From: Sulfuricella denitrificans skB26
Lineage (GTDB): Bacteria; Pseudomonadota; Gammaproteobacteria; Burkholderiales; Sulfuricellaceae
Assembly (NCBI RefSeq): GCF_000297055.2
Contig: NC_022357.1
Location: 2,882,501-2,946,500, forward strand
DNA length: 64,000 nucleotides
Direction: 5' to 3'
Of this stretch, positions 14,666 through 25,317 are shown in pieces. Made by a program: the position numbers and the translations under genes. The notes under the pieces are model-generated. The model was not told where the DNA came from. It ran no database searches and saw nothing but the letters and a program-made list of their open reading frames with translations. Every line of letters starts with the position of its first letter. Position 1 is the stretch's first letter.

Positions 14666-16651
14666 ATGGCAACTCGTAAAGAACTCGCGAACGCGATCCG
14701 CGTCCTTTCCATGGACGCTGTACAGAAAGCCAATTCCGGCCACCCGGGTGCTCCCATGGGCATGGCGGAAATTGCCGAAGTGGTGTGGAACCATCACCTG
14801 CGCCACAATCCGGCCAACCCCAAGTGGTTTGATCGCGACCGTTTCGTGCAGTCCAACGGCCATGGCTCGATGTTGATTTATTCCCTGCTACACCTGACTG
14901 GCTACGATCTGCCGATGGAAGAAATCAAAAAATTCCGTCAGATGCACTCCAAGACCCCGGGTCACCCTGAGTACGGCTATACCGTCGGCGTAGAAACCAC
15001 TACGGGCCCGCTCGGCCAAGGCATCACCAACGCTGTCGGCATGGCGATGGCAGAAAAACTGCTGGCTGCCGAATTCAACAAGCCCGGCCATGAAATCGTC
15101 AATCACCACACCTACACCTTCCTCGGCGATGGCTGCATGATGGAAGGCATTTCCCATGAAGCCTGTGCGCTGGCCGGCACTTGGGGTCTGGGCAAACTGA
15201 TGGCCTTCTGGGACGACAACGGCATTTCCATCGACGGCCACATCGAAGGCTGGTACACCGATGACACCGCCAAGCGCTTCGAAGCTTACGGCTGGCATGT
15301 AGTTCCTAATGTGGACGGTCATGACCCGGTGGCAATCGACGCCGCAGTGCAAGCTTGCAAGGCAGTGACCGACAAGCCTTCCCTGATCTGCTGCAAAACC
15401 ATCATCGGCAAGGGCTCCCCAAATAAGGAAGGCACGCACGACGTGCACGGAGCCGCCCTGGGCGATGCCGAAATCGCCGCCACCCGTGCCAACCTGGGCT
15501 GGACCCATGGTCCTTTCGAGATTCCCAAAGACATTTACGAAGGCTGGGATTGCCGCACCAAGGGCCAGGGACTGGAAACCCTGTGGAACAACAAGTTCGC
15601 AGAATACACCGCCGCTTTCCCTAAAGAAGCTGCTGAATTCAAGCGCCGCATGGTTGGAGATCTGTCTGCTGACTGGAAAAAACACGCTGCCGACTTCATC
15701 GCCAAGACCAACGAAAAAGCCGAGACCATTGCCACTCGCAAAGCCTCGCAGAACTGCATCAACGGCTTGGCTCCTGCACTGCCCGAATTCCTCGGCGGTT
15801 CTGCCGACCTGACCGGCTCCAACCTGACCAACTGGACAGGCTGCCACCATGTCAAGGGCAAGAGTGTTGGCAACTACATCAGCTACGGCGTGCGCGAATT
15901 CGGCATGTCCCACATCATGAACGGCATGGCTCTGCACGGTGGTCTGCTGCCGTTCGGCGGCACCTTCCTGATGTTCTCGGAATATGCCCGCAATGCTCTG
16001 CGCATGTCCGCCCTGATGAAGCAGCGCGTAATTTATGTGTACACCCACGACTCCATCGGTCTGGGTGAAGATGGCCCGACCCACCAGCCTGTCGAGCAGA
16101 TCGCAACCTTACGCATGATCCCTAACATGGATGTATGGCGTCCTTGCGATACCGTTGAATCTGCTGTGTCCTGGGTTGCTGCTGTAGACAAGAAAACCGG
16201 CCCTAGCTGCCTGATTTTCAGCCGCCAGAACCTCAACTTCCAGAAACGCAGCGACGCGCAGATTGCAGAAATCACCAAGGGTGGTTATGTATTGGCTGAT
16301 GCCGCTAACGCCAAGATGGTGCTGATCGCTACCGGGTCCGAAGTGCAACTGGCGATGGACGCCAAGAAGGTGCTGGACGAGCAAGGTATTCCGACCCGCG
16401 TGGTTTCGATCCCTTGCACCAACGTCTTCGACCGTCAGGATCAGGCCTACAAAGACAGCGTGTTGCTGCCTACCGTTCACAAGGTCGCCATTGAAGCTGG
16501 TGTGACCGACGGCTGGTACAAGTACGTGGGTCTGCGTGGCGCCGTAGTCGGCATGCACACTTTTGGCGAATCCGCCCCTGCCCCTGAGTTGTTCAAGCAC
16601 TTCGGGTTCACTGTCGAAAACGTCGTCAATACGGCCAAAGGCATTCTGTAA
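14666..16651 (+). CDS. tkt: Transketolase
   Basis: A thiamine-diphosphate enzyme of 661 residues that moves two-carbon ketol units between sugar phosphates in the Calvin and pentose-phosphate cycles. The N-terminal ThDP domain has [35 protein letters not shown] and the GDGCMMEG motif. The pyrimidine domain has [15 protein letters not shown] and [17 protein letters not shown]. The length is normal. It heads the plus-strand run tkt-gap-pgk-pyk-fba, which supplies most Calvin-cycle regeneration steps beside RuBisCO. Confidence 0.97.
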   Translation: MATRKELANAIRVLSMDAVQKANSGHPGAPMGMAEIAEVVWNHHLRHNPANPKWFDRDRFVQSNGHGSMLIYSLLHLTGYDLPMEEIKKFRQMHSKTPGHPEYGYTVGVETTTGPLGQGITNAVGMAMAEKLLAAEFNKPGHEIVNHHTYTFLGDGCMMEGISHEACALAGTWGLGKLMAFWDDNGISIDGHIEGWYTDDTAKRFEAYGWHVVPNVDGHDPVAIDAAVQACKAVTDKPSLICCKTIIGKGSPNKEGTHDVHGAALGDAEIAATRANLGWTHGPFEIPKDIYEGWDCRTKGQGLETLWNNKFAEYTAAFPKEAAEFKRRMVGDLSADWKKHAADFIAKTNEKAETIATRKASQNCINGLAPALPEFLGGSADLTGSNLTNWTGCHHVKGKSVGNYISYGVREFGMSHIMNGMALHGGLLPFGGTFLMFSEYARNALRMSALMKQRVIYVYTHDSIGLGEDGPTHQPVEQIATLRMIPNMDVWRPCDTVESAVSWVAAVDKKTGPSCLIFSRQNLNFQKRSDAQIAEITKGGYVLADAANAKMVLIATGSEVQLAMDAKKVLDEQGIPTRVVSIPCTNVFDRQDQAYKDSVLLPTVHKVAIEAGVTDGWYKYVGLRGAVVGMHTFGESAPAPELFKHFGFTVENVVNTAKGIL

Positions 16652-16734
16652 TTATTTTAAGTCGCGCTGGGGCGCCAAAATTTCCAGCGACCCCGCGACA
16701 GCTTTCTGTTTTCAACATATCTTTAAAGGAGTAA

Positions 16735-17739
<1,005 letters not shown>

Positions 17740-17747
17740 TCATGGGT

Positions 17748-17816
17748 CAGTGAGGAGTGAGGAGCAAACCTCACTCTCGCTTTTACTCCTCACCCCTCAC
17801 TCCCGACTCCTCACTA
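17748..17816. repeat. Heptad-type element D
   Basis: AGTGAGGAGTGAGGAG (17749-17764) is built of GTGAGGA units. It faces ACTCCTCAC-CCCTCACT (17785-17801) and a further GACTCCTCACT (17805-17815), either of which can pair with it. It fills the gap between the gap and pgk genes, leaving about 65 bases for the pgk leader. Confidence 0.65.
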
Positions 17817-17882
17817 CAGTCGTGAGCTGTAAGGCATAAGCCAACTTATCCCTTACACCTTAATTTTTTTGGAGAACCAACC

Positions 17883-19064
17883 ATGTCCGTTATCCGCGTT
17901 ACCGATCTGGACCTCAAGGGCAAGCGCGTCCTGATCCGTTCCGACCTAAATGTGCCCGTCAAGGATGGCAAAGTCACTTCCGATGCCCGCATCACCGCGT
18001 CGATGAAAACCTTCGAGCATTGCCTCAAGGCCGGCGCCAAGGTGATGGTCATGTCCCACCTCGGCCGCCCCACTGAAGGTGAGTATTCCGAGGAAAACTC
18101 GCTCAAGCCGGTTGCCGACGTACTGTCCGCAAAACTCGGCAAGCCCGTACGCCTGATCAAGGACTGGATTGACGGCGGTTTCGACGTCGCCGACGGCGAA
18201 CTGGTGCTGCTGGAGAACGTACGTTTCAACAAAGGCGAAAAGAAAAGCATCGACGAGACCACGCAGAAATACGCCAAGCTGTGCGACATTTTTGTCATGG
18301 ACGCATTCGGCACCGCCCACCGTGCAGAGGGCTCCACCCACGGAGTAGCCAAGTTTGCCCCCGTCGCCTGTGCCGGCATTCTGCTCACTGAAGAACTGGA
18401 GGCACTGACCAAGGCTCTGCTCAGCCCCGCCCGCCCGATGGTCGCCATCGTTGGCGGTTCCAAGGTTTCCACCAAGCTGACTGTACTTGAGGCACTGTCC
18501 GAGAAAGTGGACCAGATGGTCGTTGGTGGAGGCATCGCCAACGCCTTCCTCAAGGCCACCGGCAAAAATGTCGGCAAGTCGCTGTGTGAAGACGACCTCG
18601 TTCCCACTGCCCAGGCATTAATGAAGAAAATGACCGCCCGCAATGCCTCCATCCCGATAGCGGTCGACGTAGTTTGCGGCAAGAAATTCGACGCCAACGA
18701 GCCCGCCGTCCTCAAGGATGCCGGCGTCGTAGCGGATGACGACATGATCTTCGACATCGGCCCGAAATCTGCCCAGGAACTGGTCGACATCATCATGAAG
18801 GCCGGCACCGTGGTTTGGAATGGCCCGGTCGGGGTGTTTGAATTTGACCAGTTCGGCGCAGGCACCAAGGCGATCGCCATGGCGATCGCCGAAACCAAGG
18901 CATTCACCCTGGCTGGCGGTGGTGACACCATCGCCGCCATCCAGAAGTACGATATATACGACAAGGTGTCCTATATTTCCACCGCAGGCGGTGCCTTCCT
19001 TGAGTTCCTCGAAGGAAAAAAACTGCCCGCCGTCGAAATTCTGGAGCAACGCGCTAAACAATAG
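17883..19064 (+). CDS. pgk: Phosphoglycerate kinase
   Basis: A 393-residue kinase that transfers phosphate between ATP and 3-phosphoglycerate. [18 protein letters not shown] and [20 protein letters not shown] form the N-terminal substrate site, [19 protein letters not shown] the hinge region, and [16 protein letters not shown] the C-terminal nucleotide site. The length is normal. TTGGAGAA provides the ribosome-binding site. It is part of the Calvin/glycolysis run. Confidence 0.97.
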   Translation: MSVIRVTDLDLKGKRVLIRSDLNVPVKDGKVTSDARITASMKTFEHCLKAGAKVMVMSHLGRPTEGEYSEENSLKPVADVLSAKLGKPVRLIKDWIDGGFDVADGELVLLENVRFNKGEKKSIDETTQKYAKLCDIFVMDAFGTAHRAEGSTHGVAKFAPVACAGILLTEELEALTKALLSPARPMVAIVGGSKVSTKLTVLEALSEKVDQMVVGGGIANAFLKATGKNVGKSLCEDDLVPTAQALMKKMTARNASIPIAVDVVCGKKFDANEPAVLKDAGVVADDDMIFDIGPKSAQELVDIIMKAGTVVWNGPVGVFEFDQFGAGTKAIAMAIAETKAFTLAGGGDTIAAIQKYDIYDKVSYISTAGGAFLEFLEGKKLPAVEILEQRAKQ

Positions 19065-19137
19065 TGCTGTGTGCTGAGTACTGAGTGCCGAGGAATCCCA
19101 TTCAGCACTCTGACTCAGAACTTTCACTCAGGGCTCA
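19064..19137. repeat. Heptad-type element E
   Basis: The segment TGCTGAG-TACTGAG-TGCCGAG repeats with a 7-base period, then the complementary-type TCAGCACTCTGACTCAG and TCACTCAGGGCTC follow. It covers the whole pgk-pyk gap. The open frame of pyk extends back through it to 19071 without a plausible gene start. Confidence 0.6.
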
Positions 19138-19148
19138 AAACTGATTCT

Positions 19149-20591
19149 ATGCAACGTAAAACTAAAATTGTCGCCACACTCGGCCCAGCCTCCAATGACC
19201 CGGAAGTGCTGAATCTTATGATGCAAGCCGGGGTGGACGTTGTCCGCCTCAACTTTTCCCATGGCAATCCAAAAGATCACATCGATCGTGCCGAAATGGT
19301 CCGCGCCATGGCTCGTGCCAGAGGCAAAACGATAGGCGTACTGGTTGATCTGCAAGGCCCTAAAATTCGCATCGGCAAGTTCGAGCACGGAAAAATTACG
19401 CTGAAAAACGGCGATACATTCATTCTTGACAGCGATTGCACACTAGGCACCCAGGAAAGGGTAGGCCTTGACTACAAGGAACTGCCACGTGATGCCAGTC
19501 GAGGCACCACACTGCTTCTGGACGATGGCAGGATCGTCCTCTGGGTCGAGGAAGTACGCGGCAACGAGATCATCTGCACAGTCAAGCAAGGTGGTGCGTT
19601 GTCCAACAACAAGGGCATTAACCGCCAGGGCGGCGGCCTGTCCGCTGCGGCGCTGACCGAAAAGGACATGGAGGACATCAAAACCGCCGCGGCCCTCAAA
19701 GCGGATTACCTGGCGGTGTCTTTCCCGCGCGATGGTGCCGACATGCAACTGGCACGCAAGCTGATGGTGGCAGCCGGCGGCAAAAGCATGCTGGTAGCCA
19801 AGATCGAACGTGCCGAAGCCATCACCAATCTGGATGAAATCCTCGATGCCTCGGATGCCATTATGGTAGCGCGTGGCGACCTGGGTGTTGAAGTCGGCGA
19901 TGCGGCAGTGCCCGCCCTGCAGAAACGCATGATTCGCATGGCGCGTGAAAAGAACAAGCTGGCGATTACCGCCACCCAAATGATGGAATCCATGATCAAC
20001 AGCCCGATCCCTACCCGGGCGGAGGTTTCCGACGTGGCCAACGCGGTAATCGACGGCACCGACGCAGTGATGCTTTCGGCCGAAACTGCCGCTGGCCAGT
20101 ACCCGGTCGAGGCGGTGGCGGCCATGGACCGAGTATGCATCGAGGCTGAAAAGGAATATGAAACCGAATTCAGCAAGCGTCGCCTGAGCATGCAGTTCTC
20201 CCGGGTGGATGAATCCATCGCAATGGCAACTACTTACCTTGCCAGCCACCTGAAAGTAAAGGCAATCGCCGCACTCACAGAATCCGGCGCGACACCGCTG
20301 ATGATGTCGCGCATCTACACGGATGTGCCGATCTACGCACTTTCATCCGACGTGGGTACACGCAGGAAACTCACCCTGTTCCGGGGCGTCTACCCGGTTA
20401 ACTTCAGGCCGGCCACGCAGGAGCGCGAGCAGGTCCTGCATGAGGCCGAGGATGAGTTGCGCCGCCGGGGTGCGGTGAGAGACGATGACCTGATCATCAT
20501 CACCATCGGCGAACCGATCGGCAAATCGGGCGGAACCAACACCATGAAAATCGTCAAAGTGGGCGAAATTCGATGCACCAGCAAGGCGTAA
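19149..20591 (+). CDS. pyk: Pyruvate kinase
   Basis: A 480-residue enzyme converting phosphoenolpyruvate and ADP to pyruvate and ATP. The start at 19149 (MQRKTKIVATLGPASNDP) matches the family N-terminus; the in-frame extension from 19071 would translate a repeat element. RLNFSHGNPKDH, MLVAKIERAEAI (catalytic Lys), MVARGDLGVEVG and ITATQMMESMINSPIPTRAE are diagnostic. A conventional ribosome-binding site is not obvious in front of this ATG, perhaps because the repeat occupies the leader. It lies between pgk and fba. Confidence 0.95.
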   Translation: MQRKTKIVATLGPASNDPEVLNLMMQAGVDVVRLNFSHGNPKDHIDRAEMVRAMARARGKTIGVLVDLQGPKIRIGKFEHGKITLKNGDTFILDSDCTLGTQERVGLDYKELPRDASRGTTLLLDDGRIVLWVEEVRGNEIICTVKQGGALSNNKGINRQGGGLSAAALTEKDMEDIKTAAALKADYLAVSFPRDGADMQLARKLMVAAGGKSMLVAKIERAEAITNLDEILDASDAIMVARGDLGVEVGDAAVPALQKRMIRMAREKNKLAITATQMMESMINSPIPTRAEVSDVANAVIDGTDAVMLSAETAAGQYPVEAVAAMDRVCIEAEKEYETEFSKRRLSMQFSRVDESIAMATTYLASHLKVKAIAALTESGATPLMMSRIYTDVPIYALSSDVGTRRKLTLFRGVYPVNFRPATQEREQVLHEAEDELRRRGAVRDDDLIIITIGEPIGKSGGTNTMKIVKVGEIRCTSKA

Positions 20592-20639
20592 AGATCCGAT
20601 TAACCAGCAGCAACTAATTTACTTATAGCAGGAGGAAAT

Positions 20640-21704
20640 ATGGCATTAGTATCCATGCGTCAACTTCTCGATCACGCCGCAGAAAATGGCTACGGCCTGC
20701 CGGCATTCAACGTCAATAACCTGGAGCAGGTAATGGCAATCATGCAGGCCGCCGACGAGTGCGACAGCCCGGTGATCATGCAGGGTTCCGCCGGCGCGCG
20801 CAAGTATGCCGGTGAAGCATTCCTGCGCCACCTGATCGACGCCGCAATCGAAGCCTACCCGCACATTCCTGTCGTCATGCACCAGGATCATGGCGCTTCT
20901 CCGGCGGTGTGCATCAACGCCATCCGCTCAGGTTTCTCCAGCGTGATGATGGACGGCTCCCTGCTGGAAGACGCCAAAACGCCATCCAGCTTTGAATACA
21001 ACGTCGAAGTCACGCGCAAGGTAGTGGAAATGTCCCATGCCGTCGGCGTGTCCGTCGAGGGCGAACTGGGTTGCCTGGGTTCCCTGGAAACCGGTATGGG
21101 TGAAAAAGAGGATGGCCAGGGCGCCGAAGGCGTGCTGACCATGGATCAACTCCTTACCGATCCCAATGAAGCGGCCGAATTCGTCAAGGCGACCGGCGTG
21201 GATGCCCTGGCCATCGCCATCGGCACTTCCCACGGCGCCTACAAGTTCACCCGCCCGCCCACCGGCGACGTGCTGGCCATCAGCCGCGTCAAAGAAATCC
21301 ACGCTCGCATTCCCAATACCCACCTGGTAATGCACGGCTCCTCCTCGGTGCCGCAGGAATGGCTCAAGATCATCAACGATTTCGGTGGTGAAATGGGTGA
21401 AACCTATGGCGTGCCGGTCGAGGAAATCGTCGAGGGCATCAAGCACGGCGTACGCAAGGTAAACATCGACACCGACCTGCGTATGGCCTCCACCGGGGCA
21501 GTACGCAAGTACTTGGCGGAAAACAAGAAAAACTTCGATCCGCGCAAATTTCTTGCCGCCGCCACAGTGGCAATGAAGGAAATCTGCAAGGCGCGCTACA
21601 CTGCCTTCGGCTCCGCCGGCCAAGCCAGCAAGATCAAGCCAATCATGCTCGACCGTGTCGCTACTATGTACACCAAGGGTGAACTGAAAGCCGTAGTGAA
21701 GTAA
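20640..21704 (+). CDS. fba: Fructose-bisphosphate aldolase, class II (Calvin type)
   Basis: A 354-residue zinc-dependent aldolase. [18 protein letters not shown] carries metal-binding His, [20 protein letters not shown] is typical of the class II Calvin-cycle subtype, and [13 protein letters not shown] and [16 protein letters not shown] complete the active site. It condenses dihydroxyacetone phosphate with glyceraldehyde-3-phosphate or erythrose-4-phosphate. A strong AGGAGG site lies before the ATG. It ends at a terminator shared with cbbR on the opposite strand. Confidence 0.97.
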   Translation: MALVSMRQLLDHAAENGYGLPAFNVNNLEQVMAIMQAADECDSPVIMQGSAGARKYAGEAFLRHLIDAAIEAYPHIPVVMHQDHGASPAVCINAIRSGFSSVMMDGSLLEDAKTPSSFEYNVEVTRKVVEMSHAVGVSVEGELGCLGSLETGMGEKEDGQGAEGVLTMDQLLTDPNEAAEFVKATGVDALAIAIGTSHGAYKFTRPPTGDVLAISRVKEIHARIPNTHLVMHGSSSVPQEWLKIINDFGGEMGETYGVPVEEIVEGIKHGVRKVNIDTDLRMASTGAVRKYLAENKKNFDPRKFLAAATVAMKEICKARYTAFGSAGQASKIKPIMLDRVATMYTKGELKAVVK

Positions 21705-21718
21705 GCATTTTACTTCTT

Positions 21719-21748
21719 GAAAAAAGGCGGCTACGGCCGCCTTTTTTT
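21719..21748. terminator. Bidirectional terminator between fba and cbbR
   Basis: GGCGGC-TACG-GCCGCC is flanked by AAAAAA on the left and TTTTTTT on the right, so it can terminate both fba (plus) and cbbR (minus). It overlaps the cbbR stop codon at 21747-21749. Confidence 0.92.
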
Positions 21749-22661
21749 ATTCCTTTACCGTTTGCATCACCTGCGCCGCCTCTTGCAGCAAAAACTCCTT
21801 GAATGCGAGCGCCACGGCCGACAGCCGCTTGCCCTTACGGTGAACTACGTACCAGTGACGCAGGATAGGAAAGGACTCCACATCCAGCACCACCAACCGG
21901 TTGGTTTCCAGTTCCAGTGTGAGAGTATGAATCGACACTACGCCCAGGCCCATGCCGGCTTGCACCGCCTGCTTGATGGCTTCGTTGGTGCTCATCTCCA
22001 TACCAGTGGATAGGGTCAGGTTATGCTGCAGGAAAAACCGTTCCATTGCGCTACGAGTACCTGAGCCCTCTTCGCGCACGATGAAAGTTTCCTGTGCCAA
22101 CCGGGCTAGCTGGATATGCCGCTCGCGAGCCAAAGGGTGGCTAGTCGGGGCAATCACCACCAGGGGATTTTCCATGAAGGGTTCGACATCGATGTCCAGG
22201 CCATCCGGCGGCAACCCCATGACACCCAGGTCCATCTCGTTATTGGCGAGCTGATTGATCAGCACCTCGCGGTTAATCACGTTCAGGCTTAGCGTGACGT
22301 TCTGGTTGCGCTGACAAAACAGGGCCAGGAGCTGTGGCGCGAAATAATTAGCTGTACTGACCACTGAAATATTCAGCTTACCGTGCTTCACCCCCTTCAT
22401 CTCGCCCAGCACGGCCTCCGCCTCGGCCAACTGCTGGGCGATACTCCGACTGTAGTAGTAAACCTCATTGCCGGCATCGGTAAGAAATATTTTCTTGCCG
22501 ATCTGTTCAAACAGGGGCAAACCAACATTCAACTCGAGCTGTTTGATCTGCATGGAAACCGCTGGCTGAGTCAGATGCAGTTCTTCGGCCGCACGGGAAA
22601 AACTGAGATGGCGGGCAACCGCCTCAAATACCTGAAGCTGGCGTAAAGTGACATGTAACAT
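21747..22661 (-). CDS. cbbR: LysR-type regulator of CO2 fixation
   Basis: A 304-residue LysR family protein. The N-terminal winged helix-turn-helix is LRQLQVFEAVARHLSFSRAA then LHLTQPAVSMQIKQLE; the periplasmic-binding-like effector domain follows (IVREEGSGTRSAMERF, MSTNEAIKQAVQAGMGLGVV), the latter typical of CbbR. It is divergent from cbbM across a 322-base AT-rich region, the standard arrangement for CbbR control. CbbR proteins respond to metabolites such as RuBP or NADPH; which one applies here cannot be read from sequence. Confidence 0.94.
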   Translation of the reverse strand: MLHVTLRQLQVFEAVARHLSFSRAAEELHLTQPAVSMQIKQLELNVGLPLFEQIGKKIFLTDAGNEVYYYSRSIAQQLAEAEAVLGEMKGVKHGKLNISVVSTANYFAPQLLALFCQRNQNVTLSLNVINREVLINQLANNEMDLGVMGLPPDGLDIDVEPFMENPLVVIAPTSHPLARERHIQLARLAQETFIVREEGSGTRSAMERFFLQHNLTLSTGMEMSTNEAIKQAVQAGMGLGVVSIHTLTLELETNRLVVLDVESFPILRHWYVVHRKGKRLSAVALAFKEFLLQEAAQVMQTVKE

Positions 22662-22983
22662 GCTTGAATAATAAATATTTACTTATGTTGTTTTAATTAA
22701 TGCCTTGCCAATCTTATGCTTGTTTATTCAAAAATGGAATGAAAGCGCAGTTTTCCAGTAAATTTTCTGGTTTAGCGTAAGCCACTAAGCGGGCAATTGG
22801 GTCGCCAGTCTCCGGCAAGGAATACCTGGATACACTGTCCATGTCTACAGATTATAAATCATAAGTATTTACTGATCATTATTATAATAATTATTTAATA
22901 TTATTTATGGTAAATCATTCGTATAGTGGTACCCAGTAGCTAGATTTCTTATACAACAGATTTTTTACAAAGGAACGCTAACA
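22662..22983. promoter_or_regulatory. cbbR-cbbM divergent control region
   Basis: This 322-base gap contains no gene. It is very AT-rich at both ends. A TATTTACTTAT block at about 22676-22686 near cbbR and ATAAGTATTTACTGAT at 22861-22876 near cbbM contain ATAAGTA in opposite orientations, which would suit paired CbbR sites. The cbbM ribosome-binding site AAAGGAA lies just before 22984. Exact promoters were not assigned. Confidence 0.55.
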
Positions 22984-24363
22984 ATGGATCAATCGAATCG
23001 TTATGCCGATCTGAGTCTGAAAGAAGAAGACCTGATCAAGGGTGACAACCACATACTCGTCGCCTACCACATGCAGCCAGCCACTGGCTATGGTTACCTG
23101 GAAGTGGCCGCACACATTGCCGCCGAATCATCCACCGGCACCAACGTGGAAGTTTCTACCACCGATGATTTCACCAAGGGCGTGGACGCACTGGTTTATT
23201 TCATCGACGAAGCCAAGGGCATAATGAAGGTCGCCTACCCGAATGACCTGTTCGACCGCAACGTGACCGACGGTCGTGCCATGCTGGTGTCGTTCCTGAC
23301 GCTGGCTATCGGCAACAACCAGGGCATGGGCGATGTGAAGCATCTGCAGATGCAGGATTTCTATGTGCCTTGGTCCATGCTGCGTTTGTATGACGGCCCG
23401 GCCAAAGACATCACCGACCTGTGGGACATTCTGGGTCGCCCCCGCATCAACGGCGGTTACATCGCCGGCACCATCATCAAGCCCAAGCTGGGCCTGCGTC
23501 CCGAACCGTTTGCCAAAGCTGCGTACCAGTTCTGGCTGGGTGGCGACTTCATCAAGAACGACGAACCCCAAGGCAACCAAGTATTCTGCCCAACCAAAAA
23601 AGTAATCCCGCTGGTCTACGATTCTATGAAGCGTGCCATGGACGAAACCGGTCAGGCCAAACTGTTTTCCGCCAATATCACCGCTGACGACCATTACGAA
23701 ATGCTCGCCCGTGCCGATTACATTCTGGAAACCTTTGGCCCGGATGCAAACAAAGTCGCATTCCTGGTCGATGGTTACGTCGGCGGCCCCGGCATGATCA
23801 CCACCGCTCGTCGTCAGTACCCCGGTCAATACCTGCACTATCACCGCGCCGGTCACGGCGCGATCACGTCACCTTCTGCCGTGCGTGGCTACACCGCGTT
23901 CGTGCTGTCCAAGATGTCCCGCCTGCAAGGTGCTTCCGGCATCCACGTCGGCACCATGGGCTACGGCAAGATGGAAGGTGGCAAGGATGATCGCAACATC
24001 GCCTACATGATCGAGCGCGATTCAGCGGACGGCCCTTACTACCATCAGGAGTGGCACGGCATGAAGCCCACCACCCCGATCATCTCCGGCGGCATGAACG
24101 CCCTGCGTTTGCCTGGCTTCTTCGAGAACCTGGGCCACGGCAACGTGATCAACACCTCCGGTGGCGGTTCTTACGGTCACATCGACAGCCCAGCGGCAGG
24201 CGCAATCTCCCTGCGTCAGTCCTATGAGTGCTGGAAAGCCGGTGCCGATCCGATTGAATTCGCGAAAGAGCACAAGGAATTTGCCCGCGCGTTCGAATCC
24301 TTCCCGGGCGACGCCGACAAGATCTTCCCAGGCTGGCGCGAAAAGCTGGGCGTGCACAAGTAA
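22984..24363 (+). CDS. cbbM: Ribulose-bisphosphate carboxylase, form II
   Basis: A 459-residue form II RuBisCO large subunit, catalysing CO2 addition to Ru[22 protein letters not shown] is the characteristic form II start. [17 protein letters not shown] contains the catalytic Lys, [14 protein letters not shown] the Lys that is carbamylated together with metal-binding Asp/Glu, and [19 protein letters not shown] the active-site His. No small subunit gene follows, as expected for form II. Form II enzymes suit high CO2 and low O2. cbbQ and cbbO follow after a terminator-like hairpin. Confidence 0.98.
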   Translation: MDQSNRYADLSLKEEDLIKGDNHILVAYHMQPATGYGYLEVAAHIAAESSTGTNVEVSTTDDFTKGVDALVYFIDEAKGIMKVAYPNDLFDRNVTDGRAMLVSFLTLAIGNNQGMGDVKHLQMQDFYVPWSMLRLYDGPAKDITDLWDILGRPRINGGYIAGTIIKPKLGLRPEPFAKAAYQFWLGGDFIKNDEPQGNQVFCPTKKVIPLVYDSMKRAMDETGQAKLFSANITADDHYEMLARADYILETFGPDANKVAFLVDGYVGGPGMITTARRQYPGQYLHYHRAGHGAITSPSAVRGYTAFVLSKMSRLQGASGIHVGTMGYGKMEGGKDDRNIAYMIERDSADGPYYHQEWHGMKPTTPIISGGMNALRLPGFFENLGHGNVINTSGGGSYGHIDSPAAGAISLRQSYECWKAGADPIEFAKEHKEFARAFESFPGDADKIFPGWREKLGVHK

Positions 24364-24391
24364 GCTCAGGTTTCAAAGCAATGCACTAAAA

Positions 24392-24422
24392 GGCGCCCCC
24401 ACTTTGCTGGGGGCGTTTTTTT
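24392..24422 (+). terminator. Terminator or attenuator after cbbM
   Basis: CGCCCCC (24394-24400) pairs with GGGGGCG (24409-24415), followed by seven T. It sits between cbbM and cbbQ, so it may reduce read-through and make cbbM far more abundant than the activase genes. Confidence 0.9.
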
Positions 24423-24463
24423 CCGGGTCAAGAAACCTTTCTTGCCTCACGGATAAGGAGAAA

Positions 24464-25270
24464 ATGATGACCGCCAAAGACCAGTACAAGGTTCACAAAG
24501 AACCGTTCTATCAACAGCAAACCAACGAGGTGACACTCTACGAAGCGGCCTATGCCGCCCGGCTGCCTGTGATGATCAAAGGGCCGACCGGCTGCGGCAA
24601 ATCGCGCTTTGTCGAATACATGGCGTGGAAACTCAACAAACCGCTGATTACCGTAGCCTGTAACGAAGACATGACCGCCTCCGATCTGGTCGGACGCTAT
24701 GTTCTTGAAGCCAACGGCACGCGCTGGCTGGATGGCCCATTGACCACCGCAGCGCGTATCGGCGCGATCTGCTATCTGGACGAAATCGTCGAAGCGCGCC
24801 AGGACACCACGGTAGTGATCCATCCGCTCACCGATCACCGCCGCACCTTGCCCCTGGATAAAAAAGGCGAGCTTCTCGAAGCGCACCCCGATTTCCAGAT
24901 GGTGATTTCCTATAATCCGGGCTACCAGAACCTGATGAAGGATTTGAAGCAATCAACCAAACAGCGCTTCACCGCTTTCGAGTTCGACTACCCCGATGCC
25001 CAACTGGAAACCAGCATCGTGGCCAAGGAAACCGGAACGGACGAAGCGTTGGCAGCCAAACTGGTAAAAATCGGCACCACCGCGCGTAACCTCAAAGGGC
25101 ATGGCCTGGATGAAGGCATTTCCACCCGCCTGCTGGTCTATGCAGCCACCTTGATCAAGGGCGGTGTGGAGCCCCGTGATGCCTGCCGCATGTCACTGGT
25201 GCGCCCAATCACCGACGACGCGGACATTCGCGATACGCTGGATCACGCAATCGACGCAATATTTGCCTGA
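24464..25270 (+). CDS. cbbQ: RuBisCO activase AAA+ subunit
   Basis: A 268-residue MoxR-class AAA+ ATPase. The start at 24464 has AAGGAG 4 bases upstream; the open frame further upstream lies inside cbbM and is a shadow. Walker A is GPTGCGKS (residues 40-47), Walker B is ICYLDEI, and [20 protein letters not shown] is the sensor/arginine-finger region seen in CbbQ. With CbbO it removes inhibitory sugar phosphates from RuBisCO. Its pairing with cbbM suggests the Q2O2 type acting on form II enzyme. Confidence 0.95.
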   Translation: MMTAKDQYKVHKEPFYQQQTNEVTLYEAAYAARLPVMIKGPTGCGKSRFVEYMAWKLNKPLITVACNEDMTASDLVGRYVLEANGTRWLDGPLTTAARIGAICYLDEIVEARQDTTVVIHPLTDHRRTLPLDKKGELLEAHPDFQMVISYNPGYQNLMKDLKQSTKQRFTAFEFDYPDAQLETSIVAKETGTDEALAAKLVKIGTTARNLKGHGLDEGISTRLLVYAATLIKGGVEPRDACRMSLVRPITDDADIRDTLDHAIDAIFA

Positions 25271-25282
25271 CGATAATGCCTC

Positions 25283-25300
25283 GTCATTGCTCGCAATGAC
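25283..25300. repeat. Short palindrome, REP relict
   Basis: GTCATTGC-TC-GCAATGAC is an 8+8 inverted repeat in the 47-base cbbQ-cbbO gap. It resembles the half-unit of the common CGTCATTGCGAG-type intergenic repeat. Confidence 0.5.
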
Positions 25301-25317
25301 ATGCTATTTGGGATTCC

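Noticed and set aside
17846-18964. 372-codon open frame antisense to pgk
   Set aside because: It is a low-complexity Ser/Ala/Thr-rich translation caused by the GC3 bias of pgk; pgk motifs are complete on the other strand.
24161-24463. N-terminal extension of CbbQ into cbbM
   Set aside because: The frame is open by chance inside cbbM and crosses the terminator; a strong ribosome-binding site marks 24464.
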